Origin: GCA-2862585 sp049890295
GTDB taxonomy: Bacteria; Bacteroidota; Bacteroidia; Flavobacteriales; UBA7312
DNA: 16,676 nucleotides
NCBI GenBank assembly: GCA_049890295.1
Contig: JBMHBP010000027.1
Location: 1-16,676 of the forward strand
Direction of reading: 5' to 3'
Shown in pieces: positions 12,780-16,676 of this stretch. Position 1 is the stretch's first letter; the number at the start of each line of letters is the position of its first letter. The translations under genes were made by a program, and so were the position numbers. The notes under the pieces were generated by a model. It did not search any database. It worked only from the letters and a program-made list of their open reading frames with translations, and was not told where the DNA came from.

Positions 12780-13768
12780 TCCTCTAACAACTGATAGAGA
12801 TCGTCAAGCTTTGGTGATAAAATAATATCTATTCTCCTATTTGCTGTTCTACCATCTGCACTAGCATTTGACTGAATTGGCATAAATTCCCCTTTACCAG
12901 ACGCTGTAAGCCTGTCGGGTGATATACTACTAGATGAAGTAAGTATTTTAACTATTGCTGTAGCTCGAACTACGCTCAAGTCCCAATTATCACGAATTTG
13001 ACCACGCCCTCCAAAAGGTATACTATCGGTATGGCCTTCGATCATAACATTAATATCTTTTTGAAACTCTAAAGCTTTTGACAATTTAGATAAGGCTTCT
13101 TTTCCTCTGCTATCGACCTGCCAACTACCTGAGGCAAATAACAGTTGTTCTTCTAGAGATATATAAACTTTGCCATTTTTCTGAGTAATAGTGAGGCCTT
13201 CGCCTTCAAAACCTAATAAAGCAGTTGAAATCCTATCTTTTAATACTCTTAAAACAGAATCTTTTTTATTTATAATTGACTGAAGTTCAACTACTTTTTG
13301 CTCGCGTTCTTTAAGTTCTTCCTGAGTCTGTATTAGTTCTTTTTGTTTAACACTTAAGTTTTCTTCAATTGTCAATAATTCATCTTCCTTCGAAAGAAGT
13401 TCTTGTCTGGCTTGTTGTAAATCTTCGAGTAGCTTCTTCGTTTCTTGGGCTTTAGAAGTGATCATTTGAGAATTTTTAGCCATCAACAAATCATAGGCTT
13501 CATTCAAATCATCATAATTTTGTTTCAGCTGATTGTAAGATTTTGACTTACTTAATGAATCTTGCACTAAAGCATTAATTTCTTTTGTCAATAGATCTAC
13601 TTTGGAAGACAACTCTATATTCTGGGTTGTAATTTCAATATTTTCCTTTTTAAGTACCTTATTTTGTCCTAAGGTTTCTTGCTGATCAGCTTTTAATTCA
13701 TCCACCACTTTGGGTGAAACGCATCCAATACATAATAAAACGGCTGAGTAGAAAATAATTTTATTCAT
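12776..13768 (-). CDS. OmpA/MotB-like peptidoglycan-binding lipoprotein
   Basis: This 330-residue cell-envelope protein starts with a lipoprotein signal (MNKIIFYSAVLLCIGC, lipobox Cys16). A long Glu/Lys/Gln-rich coiled coil covers about 22-180. A C-terminal OmpA-like domain (about 205-318) has FASGSWQVDSRG, MIEGHTDSIPF at 242-252, NWDLSVVRA at 261-269 and TANRRIDIILSP at 308-319, the residues that in this family grip the meso-diaminopimelate of peptidoglycan. It probably tethers the outer membrane or a coiled-coil complex to the wall. It is transcribed alone from a promoter at 13791-13822, convergent with radA. The architecture is clear; the specific partner is unknown. Confidence 0.92.
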   Translation of the reverse strand: MNKIIFYSAVLLCIGCVSPKVVDELKADQQETLGQNKVLKKENIEITTQNIELSSKVDLLTKEINALVQDSLSKSKSYNQLKQNYDDLNEAYDLLMAKNSQMITSKAQETKKLLEDLQQARQELLSKEDELLTIEENLSVKQKELIQTQEELKEREQKVVELQSIINKKDSVLRVLKDRISTALLGFEGEGLTITQKNGKVYISLEEQLLFASGSWQVDSRGKEALSKLSKALEFQKDINVMIEGHTDSIPFGGRGQIRDNWDLSVVRATAIVKILTSSSSISPDRLTASGKGEFMPIQSNASADGRTANRRIDIILSPKLDDLYQLLED

Positions 13769-13790
13769 AAGATAATGAAATTTAATATCT

Positions 13791-13822
13791 CAAAGATACA
13801 CCAGTGATTGAGCTGAAAACAA
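13791..13822 (-). promoter_or_regulatory. Bacteroidota promoter for the OmpA-like gene
   Basis: On the minus strand TATCTTTG (13798 down to 13791) matches TAnnTTTG, and TTG at 13822-13820 is 21 bp upstream. The predicted start near 13784 leaves a leader of about 16 bases before ATG 13768. The spacing is slightly long for the consensus. Confidence 0.5.
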
Positions 13823-13857
13823 AACCTTAAAAAAGTTTTTCAACAGCTAAAGTTTGA

Positions 13858-14622
13858 TTATTCATCTAACTGAATACCAACTGGACAATGATCTGAGTGT
13901 TTTGCTTTTGATAAAATATAGGCTCGACTAAGTTTTTCCTTTAATCCTTCTGAAACAAGCAAATAATCAATCCGCCAACCTAAATTTTTTGCTCTAGCGT
14001 TAGCTCTATAACTCCACCACGAGTAATGATGCGGTTCGGAATTATAAGACCTAAATGAATCTATAAAGCCTAGGTCGATAAAAGATGTCAACCAATCTCT
14101 TTCTTGTGGTAAAAAACCAGAAGTATTTTGATTTCTTTGGGGGTTATGAATATCTATCGCTTTATGACAAATATTATAGTCACCGGCAATTATGAGATTA
14201 GGAACTTTTTTTGATAATTCTAAAATGTAAGTATAAAAATCATTTAAAAATTTAAACTTAAAGTTTTGGCGAATATCCCCACTACTACCAGAGGGCATAT
14301 AAACACTGATAATAGAAAAATTGTCATAATCGGCTCTTATTACACGTCCTTCGGAATCATAATCGGAATGGCCCATTCCATAGCTAAGCTGATTAGGCTT
14401 TGTTTTTGATAGAATTGCTGTTCCACTATAACCAGGTTTTTGAGCCGAATACCAATAGCAATGATAACCTAGTTTCTGAAAAATACTAGTGTCAAACTGT
14501 TCTTCGCGTGCTTTTATTTCCTGTAAGCATAAGATATCTATTTGTGTGCTTGAGAGCCAGTCATCTAATCCCTTTCTTATTGCAGCCCTTATACCGTTGA
14601 TATTATATGAAACAATATTCAT
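13858..14622 (-). CDS. xth: Exodeoxyribonuclease III / AP endonuclease
   Basis: This Mg2+-dependent nuclease cuts 5' of abasic sites and degrades duplex 3' ends in base-excision repair. At 254 residues it has normal XthA length. The endonuclease/exonuclease/phosphatase fold is marked by SYNINGIR (Asn7), LCLQEIKA with catalytic Glu35, VYMPSG with Tyr108, IIAGDYNICH with Asp148 and Asn150, LGWRIDYLLVS with Asp219, and KHSDHCPV with Asp244-His245. It is the last of a three-gene minus-strand operon, 5 bp after the coiled-coil membrane protein. The link to those two proteins is probably positional only. Confidence 0.96.
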   Translation of the reverse strand: MNIVSYNINGIRAAIRKGLDDWLSSTQIDILCLQEIKAREEQFDTSIFQKLGYHCYWYSAQKPGYSGTAILSKTKPNQLSYGMGHSDYDSEGRVIRADYDNFSIISVYMPSGSSGDIRQNFKFKFLNDFYTYILELSKKVPNLIIAGDYNICHKAIDIHNPQRNQNTSGFLPQERDWLTSFIDLGFIDSFRSYNSEPHHYSWWSYRANARAKNLGWRIDYLLVSEGLKEKLSRAYILSKAKHSDHCPVGIQLDE

Positions 14623-14627
14623 TTTAA

Positions 14628-15542
14628 TTATCTAAATTTTCTTTGAGCAAAGCCAATAAGTTGTTGATCTTGTATAAATTCAAACGTGTAAGTTCCTGAT
14701 GTCAAAATATTTCCTCTTGTCCAAAGTTGACACTCATTGATAGATTTATTAACGTAATCAAACCCATACTCTACAGTATATTCAACTAAACTGTCGTTTT
14801 CTAATTTAATCTCCTTGATTTTATTATTTCCATTCAATACATTGCCTTCTGGGCCAATAATTCTAAGGTATAATTTCTTGTAGCCTGGCTCCGTAACCTT
14901 ATTTTCAACTACATCATAGCAAATGGTCAGGTTTTGAATTTTTGAGGCTCTAGAGGTAACTACTTCTCTTCCACTTGAACGGTAATAAACGCCTTCTATT
15001 TCTAGATTTTCTAAACGTAACATAGATGCTGTATACACACGTTGTGTTAATGCCTGATTATTTTTTTCAAGGGTTTGGTTCCTTTTTGATATTAACCGAT
15101 TAGCTCTTCGGACACTATCGTTTTCATTCTTTAAGATTTCATTTAACGTATATAGTGAGTCAATCGCTGATACGTATTTCATACTTATTACCTTGAGTCG
15201 TTTTATTTTTTGTTTTGCGGCACTAAGCTGACCTTTTGTTCTAATTAGCGTTTTAATTTCATTTGCATAGGCCATTATAGTAGAGTCTTTTTCTTCAAGT
15301 TGATTACTTAAATCGCCGTATTCATCTTTTAGAATTTCATGCTCATCGATAAGATCGTCAAGATTGTCTCGTAGCGTATTTTTTTCTTGTTCATATTGAA
15401 TAACCGTTTCAATCTGTTGCTGATGTTTCTGTTCTCTTACAAGGAAAACAATTAAAAGAAGTGCTAATAGCCCTCCTAAAATAAAAATAATACGTTTTGA
15501 ACGTTTTTCTCTAAAAGGCTTACTATTCTCTGGTTGGTTCAT
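14628..15542 (-). CDS. Membrane-anchored coiled-coil protein, unknown function
   Basis: This 304-residue protein has a basic cytoplasmic-type N-terminus (residues 9-17), one transmembrane helix about 18-36, a long coiled coil about 38-170 rich in Glu, Lys, Gln and Asn, and a compact C-terminal beta-rich domain about 175-304. I recognise no enzymatic motif. Proteins of this layout are often given a loose 'chromosome partitioning' label in Bacteroidota annotation, but no ATPase motif supports that here. The start overlaps the end of the 91-residue gene by 20 bp, and xth follows 5 bp later. The C-terminal domain is predicted to be periplasmic; a structural or scaffold role is an inference. Confidence 0.8.
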   Translation of the reverse strand: MNQPENSKPFREKRSKRIIFILGGLLALLLIVFLVREQKHQQQIETVIQYEQEKNTLRDNLDDLIDEHEILKDEYGDLSNQLEEKDSTIMAYANEIKTLIRTKGQLSAAKQKIKRLKVISMKYVSAIDSLYTLNEILKNENDSVRRANRLISKRNQTLEKNNQALTQRVYTASMLRLENLEIEGVYYRSSGREVVTSRASKIQNLTICYDVVENKVTEPGYKKLYLRIIGPEGNVLNGNNKIKEIKLENDSLVEYTVEYGFDYVNKSINECQLWTRGNILTSGTYTFEFIQDQQLIGFAQRKFR

Positions 15543-15798
15543 TAGACATAAATTTAGAAAATTTCTTTTTAAAAACAGATTCTAACTCGTCAAGCATCAA
15601 ACTTTGTATATGAGAAAGTTCTGGCGATAAATTTCCATTAGTTTTTTCTTTTAACATCTCAATCATATCTATCATCTGACGAATCTTTTTTATTTCTTCG
15701 TTTATTGATGAATTTTCTGAAATAGCATCTAGCTCTGTGAACACATTTTGATGTAATATATACAACAATTGACTATACAGTTGATCGCTTTTATTCAT
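15523..15798 (-). CDS. Small DUF1844-like protein, unknown function
   Basis: The protein has 91 residues, is predicted all-helical, soluble and charged, and has no signal peptide. The segment IDMIEMLKEKTNGNLSPE (about 43-60) resembles the central signature of DUF1844 proteins (IDxLxMLxEKTxGNLTxEE), followed by a helix ending in FKKKFSKFM. The assignment rests on this segment only. It is the first gene of the operon with the coiled-coil protein and xth, and is driven by the well-formed promoter at 15817-15846. Its end overlaps the next gene by 20 bp, so translation is likely coupled. Confidence 0.7.
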   Translation of the reverse strand: MNKSDQLYSQLLYILHQNVFTELDAISENSSINEEIKKIRQMIDMIEMLKEKTNGNLSPELSHIQSLMLDELESVFKKKFSKFMSNEPTRE

Positions 15799-15816
15799 TA
15801 TATCTAGAATTTTTCA

Positions 15817-15846
15817 CAAATTTACAGTATTAATTTTTAAAGCCAA
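15817..15846 (-). promoter_or_regulatory. Consensus Bacteroidota promoter for DUF1844-like/xth operon
   Basis: On the minus strand TTG (15846-15844) is followed after exactly 19 bp by TAAATTTG (15824 down to 15817), matching the TTG-N19-TAnnTTTG consensus. Predicted transcription start is near 15810, about 12 bases before ATG 15798. The -33 element lies just before the comF start codon at 15848, so the two divergent genes share this short region. Confidence 0.7.
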
Positions 15847-15847
15847 T

Positions 15848-16501
15848 ATGATACTTTCACTGCTACGAGATTGTCTTCAACTCATTTATCCCAAAACATG
15901 CTTTTCCTGCCATAAAATGCTTTCGAATTTAGAACGTACAATTTGTCTTAATTGTTATTTAAATATGCCAAAACAACATGAAAAAAAATATTTAATTATT
16001 GAAGGCATTAAATACAGAATATATAGTAGGTATCAATTTAAAAGAAAAGGTATTACACACCATCTTATACATGAACTTAAATATAATAATGGAAAACGTA
16101 TCGGCAAGTTTTTTGGCGATGAAATAATTCCCTTAATAAAGGATTTTAATAGTGTAAGTCATATAATACCTGTTCCACTTCATTGGAAAAAAAAGAAAAT
16201 AAGAGGATATAATCAAAGTGAAATAATAGCTGTTACCATTTCAAAGAAAACATCTTTAAGGCTTAACACATCAACACTTATTAGAAAAAAAAACTTGCAG
16301 TCACAAACTAAAAAAAAACGTTACAACAGATTTGAGGGAGTTGAAAATGTTTTTGATATAAATTATAAAACTGAATTAGAAAATCAGCATGTCATATTAA
16401 TAGACGATGTTATCACGACTGGTGCGACTATCACAGCCTGTGTGAGTGCTTTAAATAAAATTAAGAATATCAAAATTAGCATTGTTTGTGTAGCTAATTA
16501 A
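15848..16501 (+). CDS. comF: ComF-family phosphoribosyltransferase-like protein
   Basis: This 217-residue cytoplasmic protein is of the ComF/GntX family, associated with DNA uptake (competence) or DNA use. An N-terminal zinc-binding part has C18-x2-C21 and C33-x2-C36. Family motifs follow: HELKYNNGKRIG at 75-86, IIPVPLHWKKKKIRGYNQSE at 106-125, and the PRPP-binding loop VILIDDVITTGATITAC at 182-198. Size fits the family. It appears to be a single-gene unit: divergent from the DUF1844-like operon and followed 4 bp later by a hairpin terminator. The gene is more AT-rich and lysine-rich than its neighbours, which may simply reflect weaker codon selection. Enzymatic activity in this family is not established. 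Confidence 0.9.
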   Translation: MILSLLRDCLQLIYPKTCFSCHKMLSNLERTICLNCYLNMPKQHEKKYLIIEGIKYRIYSRYQFKRKGITHHLIHELKYNNGKRIGKFFGDEIIPLIKDFNSVSHIIPVPLHWKKKKIRGYNQSEIIAVTISKKTSLRLNTSTLIRKKNLQSQTKKKRYNRFEGVENVFDINYKTELENQHVILIDDVITTGATITACVSALNKIKNIKISIVCVAN

Positions 16502-16505
16502 AAAA

Positions 16506-16535
16506 GAAAGGCCCGGACAATTGCCCAGGCCTTTC
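16506..16535. terminator. Hairpin terminator, best on minus strand
   Basis: GAAAGGCC (16506-16513) pairs perfectly with GGCCTTTC (16528-16535), with further G/C pairing possible in the loop. Read on the minus strand the stem is followed by CTTTTTT, a proper intrinsic terminator for the T9SS gene at 16557. On the plus strand it follows the comF stop by 4 bp, but the T tract is weaker (AATCAATCTATTTT), so it probably serves both convergent genes unequally. Confidence 0.85.
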
Positions 16536-16556
16536 AATCAATCTATTTTAAAAGGA

Positions 16557-16676
16557 TTATTGAAGAACAATCTTTTTGTTGATACCACCCGTTGAAGTTG
16601 TAATTTCTAAGAAATACACTCCTTTTGGTTGCGTGTTCATATCAATCACTTTCGTGAACTGACCAACAAATTCAGT
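16557..16676 (-). CDS. C-terminal end of a T9SS-sorted protein (partial)
   Basis: Only the last 39 residues and the TAA stop are in the window; the rest lies to the right. The sequence (VIDMNTQPKGVYFLEI, then GGINKKIVLQ at the end) is a classic T9SS type A C-terminal sorting domain: a GVYFLEI strand, a short turn, then a KKIVL-type terminal strand. The protein is therefore exported through the type IX system and attached to or released from the cell surface. Its catalytic or binding part cannot be seen. It converges with comF and shares the hairpin terminator between them. Confidence 0.9.
   Translation of the reverse strand, partial: TEFVGQFTKVIDMNTQPKGVYFLEITTSTGGINKKIVLQ

Noticed and set aside
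13811..13848. Imperfect AGCTG...CAGCT hairpin downstream of xth as a terminator.
   Set aside because: The stem is interrupted and largely A/T, and the T-run is not positioned at its base, so it is too weak to annotate.

Overview
The window comes from an AT-rich member of the Bacteroidota, most likely a flavobacterium-like lineage. Four things point there: type IX secretion (T9SS) C-terminal sorting tails on partial genes at both ends, a DUF4270-type lipoprotein, promoters of the TTG-N19-21-TAnnTTTG form used by Bacteroidota sigma factors, and the housekeeping gene order. Nothing identifies the species.

Left third (1-4788): accessory DNA. A T9SS-tailed surface protein with seven visible repeats of 52-59 residues (3-1274, cut by the window edge) converges on a three-gene minus-strand operon. 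That operon encodes a small serine recombinase (1785-2459) and two tandem paralogous Cys4 zinc-finger mini-proteins (1508-1783 and 1290-1511) that share a GHNPYPI motif. A 478-bp AT-rich intergenic region with several dyad-symmetric sequences separates this operon from a divergent 616-residue large serine recombinase (2938-4788). The last 13 codons of that recombinase are the antisense strand of the end of glmS. I read the whole as the right end of an integrative element sitting exactly at the glmS 3' terminus. Its left end is not recognisable and probably lies outside the window.

Middle (4749-8643, minus strand): a three-gene operon runs from a good promoter at about 8692-8722. It holds a stand-alone GT5 (starch synthase) N-terminal-like protein, a DUF4270 lipoprotein and glmS. 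The operon now ends tail-to-tail with the recombinase, and no terminator is visible between them. Diverging from it (8759-12779, plus strand) is a tight five-gene run: panC, panD (pantothenate synthesis), a flippase-like UPF0104 membrane protein, an RfaE2-type sugar-phosphate adenylyltransferase and radA.

Right (12776-16676): an OmpA/MotB-like lipoprotein has its own promoter. A second minus-strand operon follows: a 91-aa DUF1844-like protein, a membrane-anchored coiled-coil protein and an exodeoxyribonuclease III. Then come a divergent comF-type phosphoribosyltransferase, a strong hairpin terminator, and the C-terminal end of another T9SS-sorted protein. Everything from glmS rightward looks like ordinary chromosomal housekeeping. 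The unusual biology is at the left: the glmS-targeting serine integrase and its companion recombinase/zinc-finger operon.
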